From CAXTKD01 sp964244885 (GTDB lineage Bacteria; Pseudomonadota; Alphaproteobacteria; Sphingomonadales; Sphingomonadaceae): a stretch of 64,000 nt of DNA. Of the stretch, positions 16,501 to 25,167 are shown one piece after another (the first letter of the stretch is position 1; every line of letters begins with the position of its first letter). Position numbers and translations under genes: made by a program. The notes under the pieces are model-generated. The model was not told where the DNA came from, did not search any database, and saw nothing but the letters and a program-made list of their open reading frames with translations. Where the stretch lies: contig CAXTKD010000001.1 in NCBI GenBank assembly GCA_964244885.1, forward strand, positions 354,833 through 418,832, in the 5' to 3' direction.

Positions 16501-16953
16501 TTGCCCCGCCACGCCGAAACCCGGCATCTGCCCTACAGCCCGGAACAGATGTTCGCGCTCGTCGCCGATGTCGAGCGCTACAAGGAATTCCTGCCCTGGG
16601 TCATCGGCACCCGCGTACGCTCGCGCGACGAAAGCGCGATCATCGCCGACCTGATCGTCGGCTTCCGGGGCCTGCGCGAAACCTTCAGCTCGCGGGTCAC
16701 CATGGAGCGCCCGGCGCACATCCATGTCGACTATCTCGAAGGCCCCTTGAAATTCCTCCGCAACGACTGGACCTTCCGCCCCGACGGGCAGGGCGGCACC
16801 CTCGTCGACTTCCTCGTCGAATTCGAATTCCGCTCGCGCCTCTTCGAAGCCATCGCCGGCACGATCTTCGGAGAGGCTGTGCGGAAGATGGTGGGGGCGT
16901 TCGAGACAAGAGCGGCGAAGCTCTACGGTGCCGGAGCTGCGGCCTCCGCGTAA
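16501..16953 (+). CDS. Coq10/RatA-like START-domain protein
   Basis: Polyketide-cyclase/START-fold protein of 150 residues that in this family binds coenzyme Q or associates with ribosomes. The start is taken as TTG at 16501 (MPRHAETRHLPYSPEQMFALVADVERY), one base after the lipA stop, because the N-terminus of the family begins exactly there. An upstream ATG lies inside lipA and adds Arg-rich residues. FLPWV and the C-terminal FGEAVRKMVGAFETRA helix are conserved landmarks. It is coupled to lipA. Confidence 0.9.
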   Translation: MPRHAETRHLPYSPEQMFALVADVERYKEFLPWVIGTRVRSRDESAIIADLIVGFRGLRETFSSRVTMERPAHIHVDYLEGPLKFLRNDWTFRPDGQGGTLVDFLVEFEFRSRLFEAIAGTIFGEAVRKMVGAFETRAAKLYGAGAAASA

Positions 16954-16971
16954 CGCCAACGCACAGACGAG

Positions 16972-17020
16972 TCCCTCCCCCTTCAATGGGGGAGGTTAGG
17001 TGGGGGTGACACCGCCGGGC
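16972..17020. repeat. Palindromic repeat (family B), right half only
   Basis: Contains the hairpin CCCTCCCCCTTCAATGGGGG and the outer arm GGTGGGGGTGACACCGCCGG found at 1281-1402 and 9138-9259. The left half is absent, so this is a solo half unit downstream of the Coq10-like gene. Confidence 0.8.
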
Positions 17021-17090
17021 ATCGGGGGATTCCGGTTGCGTCACGAACCGATCCGCCCTCTTATCCACCCAACGTACCTTGGGGGATTTC

Positions 17091-18278
17091 ATGGCCACTT
17101 TCGATCCGGAAGCCGCAACTGCCGCCTACATGGCGACTCTGTCGCCGGAGGCGCACGCCAAGGCGACCGCCTACACGCAGGGCGGTCACTGGCTGCTGCT
17201 CTGGGGCTGGCTGATCGGGGTCCTCGCCGCCTTCATCATCATTCGCTGGGGCATCCTGCCGCGCATCCGCAGCAAGCTCTCGGCCGCGAAGCCGCACCCC
17301 AATAGCGTCGCCTTCGCCTGCGTCGCCGCCTTCGTTCTCGTCGACTGGCTGATCGAGCTGCCGTGGGCGGTCTACGCCCGCTGGTGGCGCGAGCGGAGCT
17401 ACGGCCTGACGACGCAGGCCTTCGCTGGCTGGTTCGGCGAGGCCCTGATCAATATCGCGATCGGCGTGGTCATCACCGGGCTGTTCTTCGTCGCGATCTA
17501 CGCGCTCATCCGCCGCGCGCCGCGCACCTGGTGGATCTGGTCGGGCGGGGTCTCGGTTATCGGCATCATCGTCCTGGTCGTGCTCGCGCCGATCTTCATC
17601 GAGCCGCTGTTCAACAAATACACGCCGGCGCCTCCGGGCGAGGTCCGCGACCAGGTCGTCGCGATGGCGAAGGAGGCGGGCGTCCCGTCGGACAAGATCT
17701 ACGTCTACAACGGCTCGAAGCAGTCGGAGCGCTACACCGCCAACGTCTCGGGCCTGTTCGGCACGGCGCGAGTCGCGATGAGCGACACGATGTTCAAGCA
17801 GGGCGCCGACCTCGCCGAGGTGCGCGGCGTCGTCGGGCACGAGATGGGCCACTACGTCCGCCACCACATCCTGTGGACCGCGGCGGCGCTCAGCCTGCTC
17901 GCGATCCTGACGTTCTGGCTCACCGACCGGCTGTTCCCGCTCGCCCGGCGCTGGATGGGCGCAGACGGGCTCGGCGGCATCGGCGATCCCGCCACCTTTC
18001 CGGTGCTGGTCGTCGTCGTATCGACACTCGGCCTGCTGGCGACGCCGATCACCAACAGCCTGACGCGCGTCACCGAGTCCGACGCCGACGCCTTCTCGCT
18101 GCGGCACGCGCACGAGCCCGACGGCCTGTCGAAGGCGCTGGTGAAGACGATCGCCTACCGCGCCTCGTCGCCATCGGTCATCGAGGAGACGATCTTCTAC
18201 GACCACCCGAGCGTCCAGCGCCGGGTCCACCGCGCCATGCTGTGGAAGGCGGCGCACCCTGACCTCGTCGGCAAGTGA
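17091..18278 (+). CDS. M48 family (Ste24-like) membrane zinc protease
   Basis: Integral membrane metalloprotease of 395 residues. Several N-terminal membrane segments, a cytosolic catalytic domain and one or two later hydrophobic helices follow the CAAX-protease (Ste24) layout rather than the shorter HtpX. The HEXXH zinc motif is His250-Glu251-Met-Gly-His254, and the third ligand is the Glu in TESDADAF. The start at 17091 follows a GGGGGA ribosome site; a TTG twelve bases upstream is less likely. It overlaps the next gene by GTGA. Such enzymes degrade misfolded membrane proteins; no prenylated substrate is expected in bacteria. Confidence 0.93.
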   Translation: MATFDPEAATAAYMATLSPEAHAKATAYTQGGHWLLLWGWLIGVLAAFIIIRWGILPRIRSKLSAAKPHPNSVAFACVAAFVLVDWLIELPWAVYARWWRERSYGLTTQAFAGWFGEALINIAIGVVITGLFFVAIYALIRRAPRTWWIWSGGVSVIGIIVLVVLAPIFIEPLFNKYTPAPPGEVRDQVVAMAKEAGVPSDKIYVYNGSKQSERYTANVSGLFGTARVAMSDTMFKQGADLAEVRGVVGHEMGHYVRHHILWTAAALSLLAILTFWLTDRLFPLARRWMGADGLGGIGDPATFPVLVVVVSTLGLLATPITNSLTRVTESDADAFSLRHAHEPDGLSKALVKTIAYRASSPSVIEETIFYDHPSVQRRVHRAMLWKAAHPDLVGK

Positions 18279-18931
18279 GCCGTTTCGTCGACCTGAGCCA
18301 TGTCGTCGAGCACGGCATGGTCACCTACAAGGGCCTGCCGGCGCCGCTCATCTGCGATCACCTGTCGCGAGCGGCGTCGCGCGGCGTCTATGCGCCCGGC
18401 ACCGAGTTCCAGATCGGCCGCATCGACATGGTGGCGAACACCGGCACCTATATGGACACGCCGTTCCACCGCTACGCCGACGGCTACGACCTGACCGGCC
18501 TCGACCTCGATCGCATCTCCGACGTGCCGGGTGTCGTGGTGAGGGCAGGGGCCGTCACGGCCATCGGCCCCGACGTCTTCGCCGGTGTCGCGGTCGAGCA
18601 TCACGCCGTCCTCGTCCACACGGGCTGGGACCGCCATTGGCGCACCCACGCCTATTTCGAAGGGCATCCGTTCCTGACCGAGGCGGCCGCCGTCCACCTG
18701 CGGGATCGCGGCGCGCTCGTCGTCGGCATCGACTCGCACAATATCGACGACACGAGCGGGAACACCCGCCCCGTCCATTCGACGCTGCTCGCCGCCGGCA
18801 TCCCGATCGTCGAGCACATGACGGGCCTGTCGCCGCTCCCCGCAGGCCCGTTCCGCTTCACCGCGGTGCCGCCGAAGATAAAGGGCATGGGCACCTTCCC
18901 GGTTCGCGCCCATGCCCGCATCGAAGGCTAA
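18275..18931 (+). CDS. Cyclase-family protein (kynurenine formamidase-like fold)
   Basis: Protein of 218 residues with the cyclase (PF04199-type) pattern SRFVDLSHVVEHGMVTYKG. In kynurenine formamidases the metal site is HxGTHxDxPxH. Here it reads NTGTYMDTPFH, so the first His is Asn and the second is Tyr, while Asp and the last His remain. The metal site is therefore altered and the activity may differ. The GTG start overlaps the protease stop, giving tight coupling. It ends head-to-head with the DUF1328 gene with overlapping stop codons. Confidence 0.85.
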   Translation: MSRFVDLSHVVEHGMVTYKGLPAPLICDHLSRAASRGVYAPGTEFQIGRIDMVANTGTYMDTPFHRYADGYDLTGLDLDRISDVPGVVVRAGAVTAIGPDVFAGVAVEHHAVLVHTGWDRHWRTHAYFEGHPFLTEAAAVHLRDRGALVVGIDSHNIDDTSGNTRPVHSTLLAAGIPIVEHMTGLSPLPAGPFRFTAVPPKIKGMGTFPVRAHARIEG

Positions 18932-19104
18932 TCAGTTATCTTCTTCACCGCGAAGATGCCGAGCAGCAGGAACACCACGAAGATCGCGACCGCGATGAAG
19001 AACAGGATCTTGGCGATCCCGGCCGCCGCGCCGGCGAGCCCGGTAAAGCCGCACAGCCCGGCGACGATGGCGACGACGGCGAAGATAAGCGCCCATTTCA
19101 GCAT
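18928..19104 (-). CDS. Small DUF1328/YtjA-like membrane protein
   Basis: 58-residue protein made of two hydrophobic segments (LIFAVVAIVAGLCGFTGLAG and ILFFIAVAIFVVFLLLGIF) separated by a short turn. This is the DUF1328 pattern, small inner-membrane proteins often induced by stress. The start is at 19104, followed by LKWALIFAVVAIVAG. Its stop overlaps that of the convergent cyclase gene. Confidence 0.9.
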   Translation of the reverse strand: MLKWALIFAVVAIVAGLCGFTGLAGAAAGIAKILFFIAVAIFVVFLLLGIFAVKKITD

Positions 19105-19184
19105 GATGTCGGCTCCCTGAGTTTGACGGTGGGGATAACAGAAGGCGCGACGATGCGTTCCCCCTTTGCCGGAGGGAGGAGAGT

Positions 19185-19682
19185 TCACCCCGGCAGCAGC
19201 AGCCCCAGCGCATGCAGCATCGCCGCCCGCCGCACCCCGTCACGCCCCAGGTCGCCGAACCGCTCGGTGTCGACCAGCATCTCATACGGGTCGGCGCCGC
19301 GCAGAGCGCGCGCGAAGACGACGGTGCCGACGGGCTTCATCTCCGTGCCGCCGCCCGGTCCGGCGATGCCGGTGATCGCCACCGCGACGTCGGCGTTGCT
19401 CTTCGCGAGCGCGCCCTGCGCCATCGCCCAGGCGATGGCGGGCGACACCGCGCCGAAGGTCTCGATCATCTCGGCGTTGACGCCCAGAAGCTCGCTCTTT
19501 GCCTCGTAGGAATAGGTCACGAAGCCGCGGTCGAACACGTCCGACGAACCCGCGACCGCGGTGATCGCCGCCGCCACCAGCCCGCCGGTGCAGCTTTCGG
19601 CGAGCGCGATCACTCGCCCGGCAGCGCGGTTGCCGTCGACGACGCGCCCGGCCAGCGCCATCACCTCATCGTCGAACATCAT
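19185..19682 (-). CDS. pncC: CinA C-terminal domain protein (NMN amidohydrolase PncC)
   Basis: 165-residue stand-alone CinA C-terminal domain. The motif ALAESCTGGLVAAAIT holds the catalytic Ser, and TGIAGPGGG with VGTVVFA is also conserved. The family deamidates nicotinamide mononucleotide in the pyridine-nucleotide cycle. The N-terminal MoCF domain of full CinA is absent, as is usual for PncC. Its start overlaps the ispDF stop codon (ATGA). Confidence 0.9.
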   Translation of the reverse strand: MMFDDEVMALAGRVVDGNRAAGRVIALAESCTGGLVAAAITAVAGSSDVFDRGFVTYSYEAKSELLGVNAEMIETFGAVSPAIAWAMAQGALAKSNADVAVAITGIAGPGGGTEMKPVGTVVFARALRGADPYEMLVDTERFGDLGRDGVRRAAMLHALGLLLPG

Positions 19683-20815
19683 CCTGGAATCCTGATCGTG
19701 GCCACCGCCTGCGCCGCGAGTCCCTCGCCGCGCCCGGTGAAGCCAAGCCCTTCGGTCGTCGTCGCCTTAACGCTGACCGCGCCCGGCACAAGGCCCAGCA
19801 ACGCCGCGATCCTGGCGCGCATCGCCTCGCGATGCGGCCCGATCTTGGGCCGCTCGCATATCAACGTCAGGTCGACATGGTCGATCCGCCCGCCCTTCGC
19901 TTCGATCAGGTCGCGCGCATGGGCCAGGAACCTGTCCGACGACGCGCCCTTCCATTTCGGGTCGCTCGGCGGGAAATGGTCGCCGATATCGCCCGCGCCG
20001 ATGCAGCCGAGCAGCGCGTCGGTCAGCGCGTGCAGCCCGGCATCGGCATCCGAATGGCCGATCAGGCCGTGATCGTGCGGCACCTTCACCCCGCACAGCC
20101 AGACGTGGTCGCCCGGCCCGAAGCGGTGGACGTCGAACCCCGTCGCCGTCCGCGACACCAGCGCGCCCGCCAGTTGCCGTTCCGCCCGCTCGAAATCCGC
20201 CGCCGTCGTAATCTTGAAATTCCCCTCGTCGCCCGCGACCAGCGCGACGCGCCCGCCCGCCGCCCTTAGCACGGCCGCATCGTCGGTCGCCCCCGGCGCC
20301 GCCGCGCGGTGTGCCGCGAGGATCGCCTCGAAGCGGAACCCCTGCGGCGTCTGCACCCGCCAAAGCCCCTCGCGCTCGACATCGCCCTCGACGTGCGTAG
20401 CGCCCCGCCGCAAGCTGTCGACCACCGCGAGCGCCGGCACCACTCCGTCATCGGCATCGAGCGCCGCCAGCACCCGGTCGATCACCAGCGCCGAAACGAA
20501 GGGCCGCGCCGCATCATGGATCAGCACCCGGCCGCAGCCGCCCTCAGCGGCGATCGCCTCCAGCCCGTTCCGCACCGACTCCTGCCGCGTCGCGCCGCCG
20601 GGAATGGGGGAGGGCAGGTCGAAACCGCCCATCGCCCCGCGATAATCCTCGCTGTCCTCCGCGACGATCCGGACATCGTCGATGTCGTCGCAGGCGAGCA
20701 ACTGGTCCACCGCTCGCGCTAGGACCGGTACGCCGCCGAGCGCGCGGAACTGCTTCGGCGTCCCGCCCAGTCGAGTGCCGCTACCTGCGGCGACGATGAG
20801 CGCAATTGTCTTCAC
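19679..20815 (-). CDS. ispDF: Bifunctional IspD/IspF (MEP isoprenoid pathway)
   Basis: 378-residue fusion carrying out two non-consecutive steps of the MEP pathway. The IspD half (about 1-215) has the nucleotide loop LIVAAGSGTRLGGTPKQF and HDAARPF. The IspF half (about 220-378) has the metal site GFDVHRF with His, GHSDADAGLHALTDALLG, and TTTEGLGFTGRGEG. The fusion is common in alphaproteobacteria. It shares a transcript with pncC downstream; a likely terminator of the gene before it lies at 20861-20888. Confidence 0.96.
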   Translation of the reverse strand: MKTIALIVAAGSGTRLGGTPKQFRALGGVPVLARAVDQLLACDDIDDVRIVAEDSEDYRGAMGGFDLPSPIPGGATRQESVRNGLEAIAAEGGCGRVLIHDAARPFVSALVIDRVLAALDADDGVVPALAVVDSLRRGATHVEGDVEREGLWRVQTPQGFRFEAILAAHRAAAPGATDDAAVLRAAGGRVALVAGDEGNFKITTAADFERAERQLAGALVSRTATGFDVHRFGPGDHVWLCGVKVPHDHGLIGHSDADAGLHALTDALLGCIGAGDIGDHFPPSDPKWKGASSDRFLAHARDLIEAKGGRIDHVDLTLICERPKIGPHREAMRARIAALLGLVPGAVSVKATTTEGLGFTGRGEGLAAQAVATIRIPG

Positions 20816-20860
20816 CGCGCGGTCTTAGCAACCCGCCGCCTCAAACACACCCCAAACGCA

Positions 20861-20888
20861 AAGAGGCGCGCCAGAAGGCACGCCTCTT
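20861..20888 (-). terminator. Probable intrinsic terminator
   Basis: AAGAGGCGCGCC, a four-base loop, then GGCACGCCTCTT form a 12-bp stem with one mismatch, placed 21 bases beyond the stop of the minus-strand gene at 20909. On the minus strand it is followed by a weak T-rich stretch (TTTGCGTTT). Confidence 0.6.
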
Positions 20889-20908
20889 GCCCGGCCGTTT
20901 GGCGAGAT

Positions 20909-21235
20909 TTAGCCCTGCGGCGGAGCCGCCGCTTTCGCCTGCGCCTCGACCTCCGCCTTGGTCAGCGCGATCGTCGGCCCCTTGTCGCGCGTCACGATCG
21001 CGTTTGTCGGGATGCCGACCGTCACCGTGCCGGTGGCAAGATTCGCGGTGGCACCGTTGACCGCTTCGATCGTACCAACCGGCTGGCCGGCAGGGTCGTA
21101 GATCGTGTCGCCCGCCTTCACTGCCGCGGGAGTGTCGGCGGTCGCCGCGGCCGGAGCATCTGCGGTCTGCGCGAAGGCGGGCGCGGCGGTGAGAGCGGCG
21201 CCGATCAGCGCGGCGCGAATAAAGAATTTGGACAT
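20909..21235 (-). CDS. Small exported alanine-rich protein, unknown function
   Basis: 108 residues from ATG 21235, behind a strong GAGGAG ribosome site. A signal peptide (MSKFFIRAALIGAALTAAPAFA) is followed by an Ala/Thr-rich stretch and a small beta-rich segment (TIYDPAGQPVGTIEAVNG, then GTVTVGIPTNAIV) that resembles PRC-barrel-like domains seen in sphingomonad envelope proteins. The C-terminus is Ala/Lys/Gln rich. The function is not known. Confidence 0.8.
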   Translation of the reverse strand: MSKFFIRAALIGAALTAAPAFAQTADAPAAATADTPAAVKAGDTIYDPAGQPVGTIEAVNGATANLATGTVTVGIPTNAIVTRDKGPTIALTKAEVEAQAKAAAPPQG

Positions 21236-21406
21236 GTGTTTCTCCTCTTCCCGTAAGGCAACCGCGGGCGGATGCTTTCGGTGCCCTAGCAAGAGACGGG
21301 CCGAACCATTCCGCGCGACGGGCCGTTCATTTTGCGAGCGCGGAGCTTGTCGATACCCTCAAACATCGCTATCTGCGCCGCCTGTTTTTTAGGCAAATCC
21401 GCAACC

Positions 21407-22405
21407 GTGCCCAAGCTGTCACCCATCGCCATCGGCCCGGTCGTCATCGACCAGCCGGTCATCCTCGCCCCCATGACGGGCGTTACCGACCTGCCGTTCC
21501 GGCGACTGGTGAAGCGCTATGGCTGCGGGCTGACGGTGACCGAGATGATCGCCAGCCAGGCGATGATCCGCGAGACCCGCCAGTCGATCCAGAAGGCGGC
21601 GTGGGACCCGGTCGAGGACCCGGTGTCGATGCAACTCGCCGGCTGCGAGCCCGGCGTGATGGCCGAAGCCGCCAAGCTCAACGCCGATCGCGGCGCCGCG
21701 ATCATCGACATCAACATGGGCTGCCCGGTCAAGAAGGTGGTCAACGGCCACGCCGGCTCCTCGCTGATGCGCGACCTGCCGCTCGCCGCCGCGCTGATCG
21801 AGGCGACGGTCGAGGCGGTCGACCTGCCGGTGACGCTCAAGATGCGCATGGGCTGGGACCACGACAGCCTGAACGCGCCCGAGCTCGCGCGCATCGCCGA
21901 GGATCTCGGCATCAAGCTGATCACCGTCCACGGCCGCACCCGCTGCCAGCTCTACAAGGGCACCGCCGACTGGGCGTTCGTCGCCAAGGTCAAGGCGGCG
22001 ACCCGCCTGCCGGTCGTCGTCAACGGCGACATCTGCTCGCTGGAGGACGCCGACAGCGCCCTCGCGCAATCGGGCGCCGACGCGGTGATGATCGGCCGCG
22101 GCGCCTACGGCAAGCCGTGGCTCTTGGGCCAGGTCACGCATTGGCTGGAGACCGGAGAGCGCCGCCCCGACCCCAGCCTCGCGACCCAGCACGCCCTCAT
22201 CGTCGAGCATTACCACTCGATGCTGTCGCACTACGGCACGCTGAACGGCGTCAACCTGATGCGCAAGCATTTGGGCTGGTACACCAAGGGCCTGCCCAAT
22301 TCGGCCGAGTTCCGCAACGAGGTGAACCGGCAGGAAGACCCCCGCGTCGTCCTCGCCATGCTGTCGGACTTCTACGCCCCCGTGCTGGACCGCGCCGCGG
22401 CATGA
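21407..22405 (+). CDS. dusB: tRNA-dihydrouridine synthase (NifR3)
   Basis: FMN enzyme reducing uridines in tRNA; 332 residues. The N-terminal MTGVTDLPFRRLVKRYG, the catalytic Cys in NMGCPVKKVVNGHAGSSLM, and the FMN-binding MIGRGAYGKPWL are diagnostic. The start is chosen as GTG at 21407 (MPKLSPIAIGPVVID); a TTG upstream adds an unrelated 25-residue leader. It is the first gene of the nitrogen-regulation operon, with its stop overlapping the ntrB start by ATGA, as in rhizobia and Rhodobacter. Confidence 0.93.
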   Translation: MPKLSPIAIGPVVIDQPVILAPMTGVTDLPFRRLVKRYGCGLTVTEMIASQAMIRETRQSIQKAAWDPVEDPVSMQLAGCEPGVMAEAAKLNADRGAAIIDINMGCPVKKVVNGHAGSSLMRDLPLAAALIEATVEAVDLPVTLKMRMGWDHDSLNAPELARIAEDLGIKLITVHGRTRCQLYKGTADWAFVAKVKAATRLPVVVNGDICSLEDADSALAQSGADAVMIGRGAYGKPWLLGQVTHWLETGERRPDPSLATQHALIVEHYHSMLSHYGTLNGVNLMRKHLGWYTKGLPNSAEFRNEVNRQEDPRVVLAMLSDFYAPVLDRAAA

Positions 22406-23502
22406 GCCGCGCCGTGGCGCCGGCGCCGCCCGCCGACAACGCGCCCGGCCCGCTGGAGATGTTCGCCTCGCTGCCGACGCCGGTCGTCGTGCTCGACCCC
22501 GACGACCGAATCAGGGCGATCAACCTCGCGGCCGAGACGTTCCTCAACGGCTCGCAGACCGCGCTCGCCGGCAAGGACTGGACCGCGCTGCTGCCGTCCG
22601 ACAGCCCGATCACCTCGATCGTCGGGGAGGCGCGGGCGATGGGCGGCGCCTATGCCGCCTACGACCTCGAGATCGCCTTCATCACCGGCGCCCGCCACCG
22701 CGCCGATGTCCTCATCGCGCCGATCGGCGACGGCGCGGGCTGGCTGACCCTGAGCTTCCAGCTCCGCTCGGTCGCCTCGATGGTCGATCGCCAGATGGTC
22801 CATCAGGGTGCCGCGCGCTCGGCGGTCGGTGTCGCCGCGCTCCTCGCGCACGAGATCAAGAACCCGCTCTCCGGCATCCGCGGCGCGGCGCAGCTCCTCG
22901 CCAACGCGGACACCGGCGAGCTCACCACCCTGATCTGCGAGGAGGTCGACCGCATCGCCAAGCTCGTCGACCGGATGGAGAGCTTCACCGACACAAGGCC
23001 GCTCGACCGCAGCGCGCAGAACATCCACGCCATCCTGAGCCACGTCCGCCGGGTCGCCGAACAGGGCTTCGCGCGCGGCCTGAAGTTCACCGAGCGCTAC
23101 GATCCCTCGCTCCCCCCCATCTCGGGCAATCGCGACGCGCTCGTCCAGGTCTTCCTCAACCTCATCAAGAACGCCGCCGAGGCGCTCGGCGAGCATGGCG
23201 GCGAGATCACGCTGACCACCGCCTTCCGCCACGGCCTGCGAGTCGCCGTCCCCGGCTCGACCCGCCGCGTCTCGGTGCCGCTCGAAGTCTGCGTCATCGA
23301 CAACGGCCCCGGCGTCCCGCTCGATGTCGCCGACCATTTGTTCGACCCCTTCGTCACCTCGAAACGCTCCGGCGGCGGCCTCGGCCTGGCGCTTGTCGCC
23401 AAGATCGTCGGCGAGCATGGCGGGCTGATCGAGTACGACCACAGCGCCGCCCCAATGCGCACGATCTTCCGCGTGCTGCTGCCGGTGCACGAGGGAAAAT
23501 AG
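22402..23502 (+). CDS. ntrB: Nitrogen regulation sensor kinase NtrB
   Basis: Cytoplasmic histidine kinase/phosphatase of 366 residues: an N-terminal PAS domain (about 18-125), HisKA with the phosphorylated His150 in AHEIKNPLSG, and HATPase_c with NLIKNAAEAL, DNGPGVP and GGGLGLALV. No membrane segments. It controls NtrC phosphorylation in response to PII. Its start overlaps dusB and ntrC follows without a gap. Confidence 0.95.
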   Translation: MSRAVAPAPPADNAPGPLEMFASLPTPVVVLDPDDRIRAINLAAETFLNGSQTALAGKDWTALLPSDSPITSIVGEARAMGGAYAAYDLEIAFITGARHRADVLIAPIGDGAGWLTLSFQLRSVASMVDRQMVHQGAARSAVGVAALLAHEIKNPLSGIRGAAQLLANADTGELTTLICEEVDRIAKLVDRMESFTDTRPLDRSAQNIHAILSHVRRVAEQGFARGLKFTERYDPSLPPISGNRDALVQVFLNLIKNAAEALGEHGGEITLTTAFRHGLRVAVPGSTRRVSVPLEVCVIDNGPGVPLDVADHLFDPFVTSKRSGGGLGLALVAKIVGEHGGLIEYDHSAAPMRTIFRVLLPVHEGK

Positions 23503-24951
23503 ATGACCAGCACCGTTCTCGTCGCCGACGACGACGCCGCGATCCGCACCGTCGTCCGTCAGGCGCTGATGCGCGCCGGGCACGACGTGCGCACGGTCGA
23601 CAGCATCGCCGGCCTGTGGAAGCTGGTCGAGGAGGGCCACGGCGACGTCGTCGTCACCGACGTCATCCTGCCCGACGCCAACGGATTGGACGTCATCCCG
23701 CGAATCCTCGCCAGGCGGCCCGGGCTGCCGGTGATCGTCATGAGCGCGCAGAACACGCTCGCCACCGCCGTCCGCGCGACCGAGCAGGGCGCCTACGAAT
23801 ATCTGCCCAAGCCCTTCGACATCAACGAGCTTACCCGCACCGTTGCGGCGGCGCTTGAGCAGTCGCGCGCCGCCCGCCGCCCGGAGCGGCCCGAGGCCGC
23901 CGCCGACGAGCTGCCGCTCATCGGCCGCTCGGCGCCGATGCAGGAGGTCTACCGCACCATCGCCCGCGTCGTGCCGACCGACCTCACGGTGATGGTGCTG
24001 GGCGAATCCGGCACCGGCAAGGAGCTGGTCGCCCGCGCGCTCCACGACCTCGGCCCCCGCCGCTCCGGCCCGTTCGTCGCGATCAACATGGCCGCGATCC
24101 CGCGCGAGCTGATCGAGGCCGAGCTGTTCGGCCACGAGCGCGGCGCCTTCACCGGCGCTCAGGCGCGAAGCTCGGGCCGCTTCGAGCAGGCGCAGGGCGG
24201 AACGCTGTTCCTGGACGAGATCGGCGACATGCCGATGGACGCGCAGACCCGCCTGCTCCGCGTCCTCCAGTCGGGCGAATATTCCACCGTCGGCGGCACC
24301 CGCACGATGAAGGCCGACGTCCGCATCGTCGCCGCGACCAACAAGGATCTCCGCCGCCTGATCGACGCCGGCTCGTTCCGCGAAGACCTGTTCTATCGCC
24401 TCAACGTCGTCCCCGTCCGCCTGCCGCCGCTCCGCGCCCGCATCGACGACTTGGCCGAGCTCGCCCGCCACTTCATCGACCGCGCCGCCAAGGAAGGCTT
24501 GCCCCGCAAGATCCTCGCGCCCGACGCGATCGAGTGGATGCGCGGCTACAGCTGGCCGGGCAACGTCCGCGAACTTGAGAACCTGATGCGCCGCTTGGCC
24601 GCGCTCGCCCGCGACGACACTATCAACGCCGCCGCCGTTGAGGAGGGCCTGCGCGAGGGCCTCCCCTCGCTCGACCCGCGCTCGGCCCGCCCCTCGGGCG
24701 AGACGCTCGGCAGCGCCGCCGAAGCCCACCTCGCCCGCTATTTCGCGACCTTCGGCGACGACCTGCCCCCCGACGGCCTCTACGACCGCATCCTCGCCGA
24801 AATCGAGCGCCCCCTGCTGCTGGCCACCCTCGCCGCCACCGGCGGCAACCAGATCCGCGCCGCCCGCCTCCTCGGCATCAACCGGAACACCCTCCGCAAG
24901 AAGCTCGGCGAGCGCGGCATCGAGGCGTCGGAGTTAAGGCGCAGGACATAG
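23503..24951 (+). CDS. ntrC: Nitrogen regulation response regulator NtrC
   Basis: 482-residue sigma-54 activator. The receiver domain has phospho-acceptor Asp53. The AAA+ domain has Walker A GESGTGKE, the sigma-54 contact loop GAFTGA (ERGAFTGAQ) and Walker B LFLDEIGDMP. The C-terminal Fis-type helix-turn-helix ends LLGINRNTLRKKLGERGI. The start is immediately after the ntrB stop. A family A repeat follows and separates this pair from ntrYX. Confidence 0.96.
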   Translation: MTSTVLVADDDAAIRTVVRQALMRAGHDVRTVDSIAGLWKLVEEGHGDVVVTDVILPDANGLDVIPRILARRPGLPVIVMSAQNTLATAVRATEQGAYEYLPKPFDINELTRTVAAALEQSRAARRPERPEAAADELPLIGRSAPMQEVYRTIARVVPTDLTVMVLGESGTGKELVARALHDLGPRRSGPFVAINMAAIPRELIEAELFGHERGAFTGAQARSSGRFEQAQGGTLFLDEIGDMPMDAQTRLLRVLQSGEYSTVGGTRTMKADVRIVAATNKDLRRLIDAGSFREDLFYRLNVVPVRLPPLRARIDDLAELARHFIDRAAKEGLPRKILAPDAIEWMRGYSWPGNVRELENLMRRLAALARDDTINAAAVEEGLREGLPSLDPRSARPSGETLGSAAEAHLARYFATFGDDLPPDGLYDRILAEIERPLLLATLAATGGNQIRAARLLGINRNTLRKKLGERGIEASELRRRT

Positions 24952-24960
24952 CCGTTCTTG

Positions 24961-25071
24961 CCCCTCTCCTTCAGGGGAGGGGTAGGGGTGGGGACCGAGC
25001 TGGGCGACCGGCACCGTGACTGCCATCCGCGCCGTACCCCACCCCCAACCCCTCCCCTGAAGGAGAGGGGC
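24961..25071. repeat. Palindromic intergenic repeat (family A) between ntrC and ntrY
   Basis: Paired hairpins CCCCTCTCCTTCAGGGGAGGGG and CCCCTCCCCTGAAGGAGAGGGG joined by GTAGGGGTGGGG and CCCCACCCCCAACC. The ntrY frame is open back through the right half, which would encode TPPLKERG, close to the PPLKGRG peptide actually embedded in valS. Confidence 0.88.
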
Positions 25072-25167
25072 GTTGACACGACCCCATTCATCCCCGCGTC
25101 AGCCTCCATGTCGCACAGGGGCAACAATGTGTTTCCCTCGCGCCTCAATTTCCATAAACTCCGCCGC

